Under the pieces are notes generated by a model. That model searched no databases. It was not told the origin of the DNA and saw only the letters and a list, made by a program, of their open reading frames with translations. Shown here one piece after another: positions 53,190 through 64,000 of a stretch of 64,000 nt of DNA (the first letter of the stretch is position 1; each line of letters starts with the position of its first letter). The translations under genes were made by a program, and so were the position numbers. Source of the DNA: Girardinichthys multiradiatus (lineage: Eukaryota; Chordata; Actinopteri; Cyprinodontiformes; Goodeidae); NCBI RefSeq assembly GCF_021462225.1, contig NC_061800.1, forward strand, positions 1,054,001 through 1,118,000, written 5' to 3'.

Positions 53190-55660
53190 TGTTGGGAGTT
53201 ATGATTATTGATTGATTAATCTTGATCAATAATTATAATTAAAAATCCTAATTTGACAAAATCAATTTCTTAACCAAAATCTTCATTTATGAATCGAGAC
53301 CAGAGATGTTTCTGATGTTGTAATTGTGGCTCAACGCCTTTGACAATTACAACTGTTAAATACTCCGTAATAATTAACAACTATTGTCGGAGATGTCACT
53401 GTTTAATCAACCGTTTCTGCCAAAACGTGTGGAACTCTTAACCTTATCTTGACTGACGAATCACTTTTGCACACAATGAACACCAAACGCTCTCTTTTTA
53501 TCTATGTGAATATTTATTAATCTTCACCTATTCAACATGCAAAATTCTACATAACAAGGGTAACACATCTAACTAAGCAAAATAAAGCAAACAGCAGTGG
53601 GTGTGTATTGAATCAACCAGCAGTTATGGCAAAAAGAAGGAATGAGAATATGAAAAAGGGGGTGTGGTGGCGAGTGGAGGTGGGGCGCAGCTCCCTTGTA
53701 CTCAGTGATGTCCGATCATAAAACTTCCCCCAACTCCTGAGCAGACAAAGCGTTATAAAACTTTTTGGCGGCAAGCTAGCGAGCAGTGAGATTGGAGACA
53801 AAAGAAAATGGTGAATTTTAACAGTCCAGTCTTACCACGCACCTGCGCTGACTCTCAGATGGTAAAACACGCACAAAGCTAGGAACGCAGTGGCTCCAGA
53901 CATCACACAGTACATCAAAGTTTCAATAAACAAGGTTACATGCACATATTATCCAGCACACATTAGATTCTAACTAGCGATTCTGATCGCTCTACAACCT
54001 CTGACCCTGCCCAGGCCTTCTAATAAAGAAGGGAAGGGGACTACCTCCTGGGTCCGGGGGCTGGTTGCCCTGAGGGGGTACAGGCGCCTGGACCTGGGAG
54101 TATACAGTATGCATGGGGAGTGTGAGTGAGTGTATGACGTCCATTGTTGTTATCCTTATGTTGGGTGTGAGTGATTTTATGTGTATGCATGAGGGTGGGT
54201 GTGGGTGATTGTGACTGTGTGTGCCTGTTTTTTTTTTTTTTTTGCGCCCGGGTGGGTCTTGAACTGCTCCCTTTCCTGGATCAGCTTCCTCCCCGCCACA
54301 CCGCCTGCTGGTGGTGGGAGTCTCTGCCCACTGGTGTACTTGTAGTTCTCGGTGTCTGCGGCCGGATGCTTTGGTGTGGGCTGGCTCACTCCCAGTGGCT
54401 GCTTGCTGGGGCCTGGCCCCCTGGGCTCTGTTGGGCCTCTGCTTGGGGGGAGGTGTGTCCCGGGGTCTTGGGCCTTTGGGTCCATGGCTGGATCTGCTCG
54501 GGCGTGGACGGCTGCCGGCGGGGCCTGTGGACTCGTCGCTGCGGCTCCCTGGGGCTTCTGCACTGTCGCTGCTGGGTGGTTCCCCTGGGACTCTCCACTG
54601 TTCTTCTATGGGGGGGTTGCGGTAGTCCCGGCGGTGGTTCTCCTGGGGTTCTTGTGCTTTGGGGGGCCTTTAGATGTCTGTGTCTCAGTTCTCCTCAGTG
54701 TCCGTCCACTGACCATGGGGCAGGCCTGTGGGTCCTCACACTCGCTATTGCATATTTTTGTGGAGAAACCATGTATACAAAAGCGTGTCCACACCCATAC
54801 TCACAGGTGTTAAGCTTCAGGTGTTGACAGATACACAGATGTTCTATTTTGGGCTGCACCTCTCACTAAGTACATTTTACATTCAAAATTACCGTGTACT
54901 AAAAAAAAAACAGCTGTAGGTGTATAAGCAAGCAGGGTGCAATCTTGTATTCTCTTTATCCTTCTTTCTCTCCTCCACTCTTTCCTCCTTTTCTCCCCTT
55001 TTTCCCCATCTCTCTCTTTTTTGAGCTTCATTTTTTAGATGAAGATTAAAATAAAAGATGGGTTTTACTTGGTGAAGCTTCCTTCTGGGGCAGCGAGTGA
55101 GAGGGAAAGAGGGTGGGGGGGTTTGAAGCGTTGCTGCGCGTCCGCAGTTGAACTCCAAGAAAGCGGTCAGTCCCCTTCCTTTGGCCTTCTTGACGAAAAG
55201 GAAAAATATGATCTGACCATCAAAGTTGATTTGGGATGAAAACACGGTGGCGGTTCGTTTCCTCAAACTCCGTGTTTTTAGTTATGTGTTAAACTCATGT
55301 CTTCGATCGGCAAAGTGAAATTTCTGGCCTTCCTAGTCCAGAAACCTCAGTTATGAATTGTTCGTTGGCCAACGAGAGAGAATAAATGAAATACACTCAG
55401 GAATCTTCTCCAGGTGATGCTTCAGATGTTGGTGATCGGGTCACGATCTCCAGCTGAAGGCGTATGTTCAAAATGGGCACCTTCATATATAGCGTCCTGT
55501 GACGTCAGACTTGGGACGCTCGTCATATCAGTCGCAGTGCTCGACGGGATATGTAGTAGCGGGCTGTCCTGGATACAAAATGGCCGATGCCATTGGAGAG
55601 GCACAGTGACGTCCAACAACGTGCAGATAGTCCAATACTCAGCAAACAAGTGGTCCAACA
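53190..55660 (-). mobile_element. 3' LTR of element B, with a GC-rich insertion
   Basis: 53190-53692 matches 61612-62125 closely (TGTTGGGAGTTATGATTATT onward). The segment ends TGGTCCAACA at 55660, followed by TTCCCCCCT (a polypurine tract on the minus strand). TG...CA ends and the tract define a 3' LTR in minus orientation. Its 2.47-kb length is inflated by a GC-rich block at about 54000-54740. Confidence 0.6.
54000..54740. repeat. GC-rich interspersed repeat inside the element B LTR
   Basis: The block is far more GC-rich than its surroundings and contains a T16 run (54228-54243), TG-rich short repeats and phrases such as GTGGGAGTCTCTGCCCACTG. Long frames exist on both strands (for example 54171-54827, +), but they overlap in several frames, as expected of GC-rich DNA with few stops. 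I recognise the style as a common fish repeat but cannot name it. Confidence 0.5.
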
Positions 55661-56654
55661 TTCCCCCCTAGGTTCAAAGGGTGAGATGAATCACAGTCTT
55701 TGAAGCTACTGGGACCATTCTGTCCTTTGCTGAACAATCAGTGATCCGTGGCGAAGCAGAACAAAACAAAACTGTCTCTGTGTTCCTCAAAACCTACGAC
55801 TGGGCAGGATAGAGGTTAGCCTGGGCATGACTAAACTCTGACTAACTCATACCTTTCTACGTTGTTCAATGAGAAAATACAGGACAATACATTCATATCA
55901 TCATTTCATCCCTTGGTCATCAGCTTTGGTAACCCTGAGACATAATGAAACAACAATAAAAGATACCATACATATATATGTATATATATAAAAGAAAACA
56001 AAATCATCGTTCATAGCTTATTCATCCAATTTCTATTAGGCACTGGAACCTGGCTGTGTCATTGGCAAAGGCGGTGCTATGAACCGTGGGGGAATGAATG
56101 TGAGGAAATCAATCCTGGCCTGTAAACGCTTAACCTGCTGGTTTGCGGTGTATAATCAAAAAATAAACCGAATGTTTAAAACAGGTTTAGGCTTAAACCA
56201 TTAGCTCTTCCGAATGATGATGGGTTTTAATATGACTCCTGTCTCTAAACTATCTAGATGTGAAAAGAGGGAGAAAAATAATAAATGAATTGCAGTACCT
56301 AGGCTATAAGCCAGGTGTGTTTGTGGAGGTTGCACGTTGTCTGCTGTGGTGGACTTAGGATTTCTCTACTAAGTTCAGCAGAACTAGGCCAGTGGGTATC
56401 TGTCTACAGATGAACCTTTAATAAGATTTTGCATGAAATCTCTGGCAATGTGGGTGTCCATTACATCATTCTTAATCACTTTTGTGAGGTCTGCTGTGCA
56501 TGCAGAGTGTTATGGAAAATTATCGTGCCAACTTACAGTTTAAGACTGTGTCCTAGAAGGTAGTTCTATGTTTAACTGTTTCTGTTGAAGAAAGTTGTTA
56601 GTGATTAGTGCATGCTAGTGTATGTTCATGAAACATGCACCTATTTAACTAGTC

Positions 56655-57290
56655 CTACGCACTGGTCTCTCCTTTCCCGGACATGGAGACAAGCTCTGTT
56701 CTTAGGGAGGAGAGTTCGATGTAGAACTTCATCTGGTTCAGCAAAAACGCAGCAGCTGGGATGATGGTGTCAATCTTTCCTGACAAGCATCCAACCCACT
56801 TAATGAAGCTGCATGTCACAGTTAGGAGGAATTTGTTACCTCCTGTTAATTTTGGAGCTGGTTCAACCCAGTTGGTCTGAAGGTGGAACCAAGGTAATGT
56901 AACCCCCCTTCGCTGAAGCGGAGGTTGACTGGTTGGCTGGGATGGCTGAAACTGGCGGCAGGTTAAACATCCTTTGATGTAGACCTGGGTGTCGTAAGAC
57001 GTTGGAGGCCAGTGCGCCATCTGTTGGAGAGTGTGGAGTGTGGCTTTGTAGCTCCTATGGCACCCTACAGGAGAGTAATGGGCGTAAGATAACGTGACCC
57101 CCCTTTGGTTTGTTGGAACAATGTCCACAGCATGGGAGAGCAGTTTGATGCCAATCTGCACACTGGCTGTGTTGAGGAGAGGGCAGAGCCCGTCTGCTAA
57201 AAGGAGTGTGTGGCTGTGTTGTGCCTCAGTTACAAGGGGGTCTTTTGGCACAAACGGTCATACAGCTCTCTAATGGTTGATGGATGTCCC
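56655..57290 (-). pseudogene. Integrase of element B (zinc-binding domain and core start)
   Basis: The frame has the HHCC zinc-binding domain: H-Y-S-P-V-G-C-H-R-S-Y-K-A-T-L-H-T-L, then C-L-T-C-R-Q-F-Q-P. The catalytic core begins W-F-H-L-Q-T-N-W-V-E-P-A-P-K, where the first catalytic Asp of the usual Q-x-D-W-V is replaced by Asn. L-L-T-V-T-C-S-F-I-K-W-V follows. The frame ends at 56655 before the third acidic residue, so it is truncated. The lost first Asp alone would inactivate it. The preceding Y-D-R-L-C block overlaps the upstream frame with a frameshift near 57240. Confidence 0.75.
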
Positions 57291-57913
57291 AGCCAGAATG
57301 CCAGTAGCACTTCTGGTATGAACATGGTTTCCAGGTGTACACCTTCCACCGCTTTGGGGTTGTAAGTGTCCACACCTGGGTTCTTTAAAGAGCCAAGCAA
57401 TGCATGACTGCATCTGGCAGGAGTTTCCTGGATGGCTGGGTGCAGCTGTGTCTCAGAGGTGCACATGACCGGCTCTGATGAGGACCTAAGAGGTTCTTCG
57501 GGTTCCTCTAAGCTGGTGATCTGGTTGGCCACAGAGACTGGTTTGCTGCTTAAACCCAGTGGGTTTTGCACCTCCGCCTGGACCCAGAGTAGGTCCTGGT
57601 GGCAGTCAATGTGTGGGGCCAGCCTGTCCCGCAGGTCCTGGCCACCAAGGCAAAACTCTTTGTTTAATGTGCACATATAGATGGGGTGCACCAGGGCCGT
57701 GTCTTCGAGTGTGATGTCCAGCTCCACCCAACTAGTGATGCATGATCGGTTTTGGGTGCAGCTGGTGATGCTTACATCACAAGCGTCGGCCTGAGATGGT
57801 TCATTGAAGGAGAGCATGGTTCTACTCACCTCCTCAAACATGATTGAGCACATCAAGTTGATCTCTGATCCCATTTTAAAATAGAAACTCAGTTGGAAAC
57901 GTCCTCCTATCAT
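57230..57913 (-). pseudogene. Protease-region frame of element B
   Basis: A 227-codon open frame lies between gag and integrase. Its middle reads C-I-T-S-W-V-E-L-D-I-T-L-E-D, then H-P-I-Y-M-C and L-G-G-Q-D-L-R-D-R-L, which resembles the second half of retroviral-type aspartic proteases in this family (L-D-V-x-I-G ... L-L-G-x-D). The expected D-T/S-G triad is not convincingly visible at its start. Towards the end it runs into the integrase N-terminus. The reverse transcriptase is missing between the two. Confidence 0.45.
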
Positions 57914-58471
57914 GATCAGACAGTATAGACGACGTGCATGTCCATTTCGGTTCAGTTCACCTGAGAACCTTGGAAAGATGGTTTGTGGTGTTTTTCCTGG
58001 AGAGGTCCCAAGGGGTTCTTGGAGTTTCCCAGGTTTGTCTCCTCATCCGATCAGGTAGACTCTGATGGCTGTGGAGACTGGGTCCACGCCTAGTCATGCT
58101 GACGGGAAGTTTGGGTCTGGTTTAACTGGAGGGTCGGCTTCGTGTTTCAAGGGTTGTGGGGGCGTGGTGGCCTGAGGCACCGCTTCTGTCACCATCTTAC
58201 GCAAGGCCTCCTCAATCTCTTTCCCCATAATCCCTTCTGTGTGTCGGTTCCACCCTTTTCCATCAGGTTTACCTTTAGGCTTCACGTGATGGTCAGGTCA
58301 TCTGTTCGACCGGAAGTGGTCCGGCAACTTTGACTGTGGTTGGTATTCAGTACCACCCCCCCAGTCCAGCTGACCAAACCTACATTGTTCCCTGAACCTG
58401 TTCTTCACATGGGTTCTGGTTGAAGGCATTTCCTGACCTTCTAACGCAAGGCTGGTTCTTTCAGTCTGGAC

Positions 58472-59949
58472 CTATAAAACCCTAGCCTCGCTCTCCGATC
58501 CCTTGGTCGGGCGAGCACGTGTTTCCCACGCCATCTGAGCATATTTGCGGATCTCTTGCATGCTCATGGCCTTGGTTCTGCAATACATAGTAACATCGTA
58601 TCGCACACTTTCATGAAGGTTGTGGAGGAACAGGAATTTAAAAGCATGTTCCTCCTCAATGCCGGGCGCATTGCGTCCTGGGAAGTAAACGGCTCTCAAG
58701 CGCTGGTAATACTCCCCGGGTGCTTCCCTTTTCTTCTGCTGGATAGTGAAAGCACCAAGTGTGGCGGAGGCCCGGTCCGTGTACACAGAATATTCTTCCC
58801 TTAAAGCTTCGCAAAGGGTTGAATAACGGTCTCGGACTGCGGGTGTCAGGCTCTCCATGAAAACATGGACGCTCCTGGATGTTGTCTTCCAGATGAGCTT
58901 CAGAGTCTCCCATGCTGATGGGCAGTACAAATCTAGAAGACAGCGTTCCACTTCCCTAAGGTAATCATCAATGTTTGATTCTGCTTTATTAGGGTCGAAA
59001 CGCTCTATGTCTTTGGCAAGGAACTCAAGCTGGTGGGTGCGCAATCCACTCTCAGGGATTGGTCCCGGCCCATCTGAGTCATCATCGGAGAGTTCACTCC
59101 GGCTGCACTCAGGGGGTATCAGTGCAGGGGAGGCTGCTCCCGGTACAACGGTGGGCCCTGTGCTTCCCGGACTCGGGTCCTGGGCAGCGGTTGAGGGCGG
59201 TAGGAACCACCTGAATCCCAGGGGCGGCTCTCCTGTCGCCTTGGCGGAGGTGAGGGATTGTAGAGGACCGTACTTCGAGTCACGTTTGAAGGCTGCTCGC
59301 ATCTGAGCCGTGAACTATTTACACCTGCTGGGTCCCCAGCTAGGTACCGTTCATAGCTGCTGATTGCAGTGGGGTGGGGCACCGCCCCGCTGAACCTATT
59401 CTGACTACTTACACCTGTTCTTGCCTCGGTGGATGTATGGGGAACCCTATGAGCCTGGAAAGGTAATCTCTGGAGAGCAGCTTCTACATCCTCCAGATCT
59501 GACCTGCAGGTTCTCTCAGGGTTTCGCAGGTGTGGCTCACCTCCAAAGGTTTCAACCTGTGAGGTGGGTTTCGGTTCGTCCCCCCATTCTTCCAGGGGGG
59601 GAGGGGTGGCATGGCTACCCTCTATTGCTTCCAATCTATTTCCAACTTCTGTTATTTCCCCTCTAAGGACATCCACTGTCTGCAAAGTATCATTCAGCTC
59701 GAACTGCAGTTTAACACGCTGGTCAACTTCCAACATTAACCTTCGCTGATATAACAGAGTGAGCTGTCCTAACACATCTGAGACCCGTCTGTCCTTCGGT
59801 GGGTTTTTAATGACTTGGAGCAACTCCTGAATCCTGGCTTCACATTGCTCAATGCCATACACATTGAGGCCTTTACGCTCCTCTGGGGACAACAGAATCA
59901 ATGACCCAATCACCTCTTGTGCCTGCATTCCTATGGGGTCCTCCACCAT
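58472..59949 (-). pseudogene. gag of element B (two frames)
   Basis: The first ATG in frame is at 59949, and the first frame ends at 59119. It contains helical N-terminal sequence (S-P-E-E-R-K-G-L-N-V-Y-G-I-E-Q-C, then E-L-N-D-T-L-Q-T-V-D-V-L) and a Pro-rich middle. The second frame (58472 to about 59300) holds the capsid-like domain: L-A-K-D-I-E-R-F-D-P-N, D-D-Y-L-R-E-V-E-R-C-L-L-D-L, W-K-T-T-S-R-S-V-H-V-F, and a conserved L-H-N-L-H-E-S-V-R-Y-D-V. One frame change lies between 59119 and 59302. The capsid-like domain is well preserved. A zinc knuckle is not evident after 58472. Confidence 0.7.
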
Positions 59950-60044
59950 ACACACATCTCCAGCTGCAGTCTGGGATGTTCACTCCATCTTTGGCCCAAA
60001 ATGCACAATGCAAACACACAAACCTGTTTATCTATGTACCACCA

Positions 60045-60645
60045 CTAAAGAAATTAGCAGCACACAACAGGCTGAGCTGTTCAGTGATTAAAGGATTGCT
60101 AAAATTAATTAGCCGCACACAACAGGCTGAGCTGTTCAGTGATTAAAGGATTGCTAAAATTAATTAGCCGCACACAACAGGCTGAACTGTTCAGTGATTA
60201 AAGGATTGCTAAAATTAATTAGCCGCACACAACAGGCTGAGCTGTTCAGTGATTAAAGGATTGCTAAAATTAATTAGCCGCACACAACAGGCTGAGCTGT
60301 TCAGTGATTAAAGGATTGCTAAAATTAATTAGCCGCACACAACAGGCTGAGCTGTTCAGTGATTAAAGGATTGCTAAAATTAATTAGCCGCACACAACAG
60401 GCTGAGCTGTTCAGTGATTAAAGGATTGCTAAAATTAATTAGCCGCACACAACAGGCTGAGCTGTTCCGTGATTAAAGGATTGCTAAAATTAATTAGCCG
60501 CACGCAACAGGCTGAGCTGTTCAGTGATTAAAGGATTGCTAAAATTAATTAGCCGCACACAACAGGCTGAGCTGTTCAGTGATTAAAGGATTGCTAAAAT
60601 TAATTAACTGCACACAACAGGCTAAGCTATTCAGCTAGCTGTCTG
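60045..60645. repeat. 55-bp minisatellite, 11 copies
   Basis: The unit GCTGAGCTGTTCAGTGATTA followed by AAGGATTGCTAAAATTAATT and AGCCGCACACAACAG starts at 60071 and every 55 bp to 60621. Inner copies are almost identical; the outer ones diverge. It lies between the 5' LTR and gag of element B. There are no variable spacers, so it is not a CRISPR array. Confidence 0.95.
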
Positions 60646-61611
60646 ATTCATACATGTATCTTCCAGGTGTATGGGTTTGCTTAAAATGGGCAAACAGGTT
60701 TGACCGTTCAAACTGTGGCTTACCCATGTCTATGCTTTAATGGGGTAATCAAGCAAACACACAAAAAGGGGAAGAAAGAAGAAGAGAAAGAATTTTGAAA
60801 TAACCCAAAACCAAATTCAAAAATAAAATTTTAAAAATGGGAAAACGAAACTAAACATTCAATGCTGTTCTTAGCTTCAAATAAATGTTAGTGTTCTGTA
60901 ATATGAATCACCTACCTTCCTGTTAGACAACTAAGTTAGTTTTATGAGTCAGATCAAAACATGCTTCACACAATAAAACCCAGCAAACGCTTAAATTTTA
61001 TCCAAAAGTGGTAATGAATGATCTGTAACTTCAACTTTCAACTTTAAGTTATGCCCTTTTGATCATAGGTGATGGAATTATCTGCCTGTGTTAATGAATT
61101 TAGTGATAAAAAAAAATCAAAGTAGGAAATGCAATTCGCACTAGTGACCACCAGATGGCACTGAGTGCAGGTCTGCGGTTTGGGAAATCCAGCTGCAATC
61201 TGTAATTTATTAAATGGACACCAGATGTAAGTGTTGTTCTCTACCTGACTGGGAGAATGTTGGTCACAACTTTAATTACGCCCAGCGGACACTGGGGGCA
61301 GGTCTGCTGCTTATCAGTGCTGGTTTTCTACAGCTGCAGCAGCAGGCTGGTGACTGGAAATTAACTTAAACTTTTCCACAAGTTAAACCAACTTTCACCT
61401 TGTATCCACAACAAACACCTCTGAAAGATAATATTATCCTTTGCAGTAGAACTGAGCACAACCTAGTCAAAATATCCCCTGATTCACAAACTTTCTGTGC
61501 GAAACTCAAAAAATCTCTCAATAAAACGTCTAGTTAGCGGAGATCACAACTGTTTATTCTGTGCAACCGTGATTTGATGTCTGTCTTTTTAAGGCCCGTC
61601 AAAACGCCATA

Positions 61612-63314
61612 TGTTGGGAGTTATGATTATTGATTGATTAATCTTGATCAATAATTATAATTAAAAATCATAATTTGACAAAATCAATTTCTTAACCAAA
61701 ATCCTCATTTATGAATCGAGACCAGAGATGTTTCTGGTGTTGTAATTGTGGCTCAACGCCTTTGACAATTACAACTGTTAAATACTCCGTAATAATTAAT
61801 AACTATTGCCGGAGATGTCACTGTTTAATCGACCGTTTCTGCCGAAATGTGTGGAACTCTTAACCTTATCTTGACTGACAAATCTCTTTTGCACACAATG
61901 AACACCAAACGCTCTCTTTTTATCTATGTGAATATTTATTCATCTTCACCTACTCAACATGCAAAATTCTACATAACAAGGGTAACACATCTAACTAAGC
62001 AAAATAAAGCAAACAGCAGTGGGTGTGTATTGAATAAACCAGCAGTTATGGCAAAAAGAAGGAATGAGAATATGAAAAAGGGGGTTTGGTGGCGAGTGGG
62101 GGTGGGGCGCAGCTCCCTTGTACTTAGGAAAAGAGCCAAATCTTTCTGGAGAAATGGGCTTAATGGTGTCTACCCAGTTATCAAATCTAGTAAATGATGT
62201 TCAGGGACTATTATTCGCTAGCTTGAAAACTAACAAACTTTCTGTTGAATACTCTTTAGTAGCAGCCGTGTTCTTACCGGTTAGCCGTTAAGCTAACAAA
62301 GAAGCGGATAGCTTAGCACCAGAATGAACACATACCTTTAAAATACAAGGGTTAATAAAAGGGTTAAAATGCATAAGCACGGACGGCGCGTTATGAGCAA
62401 TGTTCTGTTTAAAATCACCCTTTAAAATAAAGTTTATCCCAACCTTAAAACATACAAAGAACACAAACCGGCATGTGTGCTACAGATAGCATGCTGCAGA
62501 TAGCATGCCAGCACCAAGATAGCCGAGTTTCACAAAACCAAACTTCATAACATGAAAACGTTTAGATCATTTCATCCTAAACCTTTCTGTTAATCTGCCC
62601 AAACCTAACCTCTGACCATGGTGAGGAAATGTTGTCCAAGGGCAAAGTTTGAAGATGTTATCCACAGTCCACAAGCGGTTAGCTCGGTAGCTCCGCGGGT
62701 TGTTGGAGGTGTGTTCGCTCTGAACAAAAGGGTTAGCTTTCAGCTAACCTGACCTCAGGAGCTGTAGCTTGAAAGACTGCTCGTTCTGTCCGTCAACCAG
62801 CTGTTCCGCTACCGCAGACACGGTGATGCAGGTCGTTGTCCTTCCTTCAGACTCGGCTTGTAGAAACAGCTTCTGTACTGGGATTTCTCTGCGACACAGT
62901 TTAGCTTCTGCAGGGGCTTCGAAGAGAAAAGGTAAGCAACTCTTACACCTTAATTTCCCTGTTCATGAATGAAAATACCGGATACACAGACAGTATTTCA
63001 TTCTACTTAACTTTGCATATGATCGATGATCGTATGGCTTCCTTGGATCCAGTTGAATTTATGTCTTTTTGCCAGCAAAAGACATCAGCGCGCTTTGTTT
63101 CCCTCCTATCCCGATGGTCATCTGTGTGGAAGAGAAAGACTTGTGGAAAGGTGGGGGTCTTATGCGGGCAGTGGCATCATGGGAAGTCCTCTGCTACCCC
63201 CCCTTCCCCCTTCGGAGTTGTGCTGGAAGTCAGTTAAATGCCATTTATTTTGAAAGTTCCAGAAATGTTCATACGGGAGTTTAATGTTGAAATCCATGGC
63301 TGAAGGTCACAACA
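61612..63314 (-). mobile_element. 5' LTR next to element B, apparently chimeric
   Basis: 61612-62125 matches the element B LTR at 53190-53692, while 62126-63314 matches the element A LTR at 51535-52698. The whole runs from TGTTGGGAGTT to GGTCACAACA with TG...CA ends. On the minus strand it would supply an A-type U3 and a B-type R-U5. The sequence just inside, TATGGCGTTTTGACGGGCC (minus), is the primer-binding-site candidate. Confidence 0.65.
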
Positions 63315-64000
63315 CAAGGTTATTATAATTCATAAGGGAGGGGTTAACTGATTCCAGTAAAAAGGCTCAGTGTCCAATAGGGACAGAGCTATCTATGGTA
63401 TGACAGCCAATCACATGTAAAGAAGGCTCAGTGTCATATCCATGGTGGTTGTGTGCAGGCTGGGTTCAGTCTGTGTTTTTTGTGCGGTGTTTCTCTCCTT
63501 CCACTCAGGGTGTGACTGGCAGGTGCCCCTGCGCAGCTGTTGCTCATCAGGTAGAAATCAACCTGGGCTTAAGAGGAGTGGAGAACCAGCGGGAGGCATC
63601 AGCTTGTTGTCTCACTTTAGTGGTAAACAGCTAGACCTCTGCTGTGCTGCAGTTATCTCACTGATCACTGACTTTTTGTTTTTTCTCTTCTGCCTCTTTG
63701 GAAGACGGTTTCTGCCGGAGATTCTGTGTTTTTTTTTTTCCGTGCCTCTGGTTAATTCTTGTCATGTTCTGAGGATCAAGGTAATTGAAGCCTCAATTGT
63801 CTCAGCTGTGAGCCTCCTTCCAAGACCCAGGTTTTCTAGAGCAGCATACACCTGTTTCTGAGAATTCACCTGCCTGTCCAACCTCCCACGGAAATACCCC
63901 TTTATGGAAAAGGATCAAGAAACACTGAGCTTGAAAAGCTTGGGGACACTTTCCCCTTCAACTGCACCCATCTGCCAACCTCAACTATCGTGGAACAAAA
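63315..64000. other. Unassigned sequence at the right edge
   Basis: No gene is called. Frames at 63431-63634 and 63442-63861 (+) overlap in different frames and lack motifs. The T-rich middle and AAGGCTCAGTGT repeat (about 63361 and 63424) suggest non-coding repeat DNA. Confidence 0.45.

Larger units (their letters stand above)
55661..61611 (-). mobile_element. Internal region of element B: gag, protease and integrase without reverse transcriptase
   Basis: On the minus strand the order is leader with a 55-bp minisatellite (60045-60645), gag (58472-59949), protease-like region (57230-57913) and integrase (56655-57251), then about 1 kb of non-coding sequence to the polypurine tract. The stretch between protease and integrase holds no reverse transcriptase or RNase H motif. 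The gag and integrase resemble a retrovirus/Gypsy-like family that is multicopy in fish. Confidence 0.7.

Noticed and set aside
54171..54827. 218-codon open frame on the plus strand
   Set aside because: It lies in a GC-rich repeat with overlapping long frames on both strands. Composition explains the openness and no motif is present.
60045..60645. Regular array of 55-bp units suggesting a CRISPR-like locus
   Set aside because: Units are contiguous with no unique spacers, the genome is a vertebrate, and no cas genes exist. It is a minisatellite.

Overview
The window is repeat-rich DNA from a ray-finned fish, probably a percomorph teleost. The evidence is the resident elements: L2-clade LINEs with the typical fish 3' UTR, Tc1-like transposons, a tRNA-derived fish SINE, Ty3/Gypsy and retrovirus-like LTR elements, and a Maverick/Polinton. 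I see no complete single-copy host gene and no tRNA or rRNA gene. Coding signal is almost all from mobile elements and most of it is broken, so the layout is nested elements, not an operon or gene neighbourhood.

Region by region: 0.7-3.3 kb is a minus-strand Ty3/Gypsy ruin (gag, protease, RNase H and integrase fragments). 3.63-11.13 kb is a minus-strand endogenous retrovirus with recognisable LTRs, polypurine tract and primer-binding site but little coding sequence. 12.66-18.28 kb is a three-layer nest: a Tc1 relic is split by an LTR retrotransposon with a 5-bp target duplication, which is itself split by a solo LTR with a 4-bp duplication. 20.3-25.6 kb holds an L2 3' end, Tc1 relics, a SINE and a LINE fragment. 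25.6-27.7 kb is a second, inverted member of the 13.4-18.0 kb LTR family. 28.2-31.1 kb is inverted L2 sequence. 33.5-34.3 kb is a non-autonomous DNA-transposon-like repeat.

The most notable part is 34.3-46.3 kb, a Maverick/Polinton (adintovirus-like) endogenous element. Plus-strand genes are a protein-primed type B DNA polymerase (broken), an apparently intact FtsK/HerA-type packaging ATPase and two small virion-type genes. Convergent minus-strand genes are an adenain-like protease (internally deleted), a major capsid protein (mostly deleted), a core/membrane-type basic protein (one stop), a penton-like minor capsid protein (one frameshift), a retrovirus-type integrase (one stop) and two intact ORFs that I cannot assign. 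Five minus-strand genes have a TATA-like box 40-80 bp before their ATG, and the two gene blocks meet at a bidirectional poly(A) site near 40.47 kb.

47.1-48.0 kb is a Gypsy fragment interrupted by a solo LTR with a GTAAG duplication. 48.57-49.12 kb carries two exons of a fish repeat-associated protein. 50.9-63.3 kb is a compound of two related minus-strand LTR elements with gag, protease and integrase but no visible reverse transcriptase, an 11-copy 55-bp minisatellite in the leader, and a right-hand LTR that looks chimeric. The last 700 bp and the first 700 bp are unassigned.
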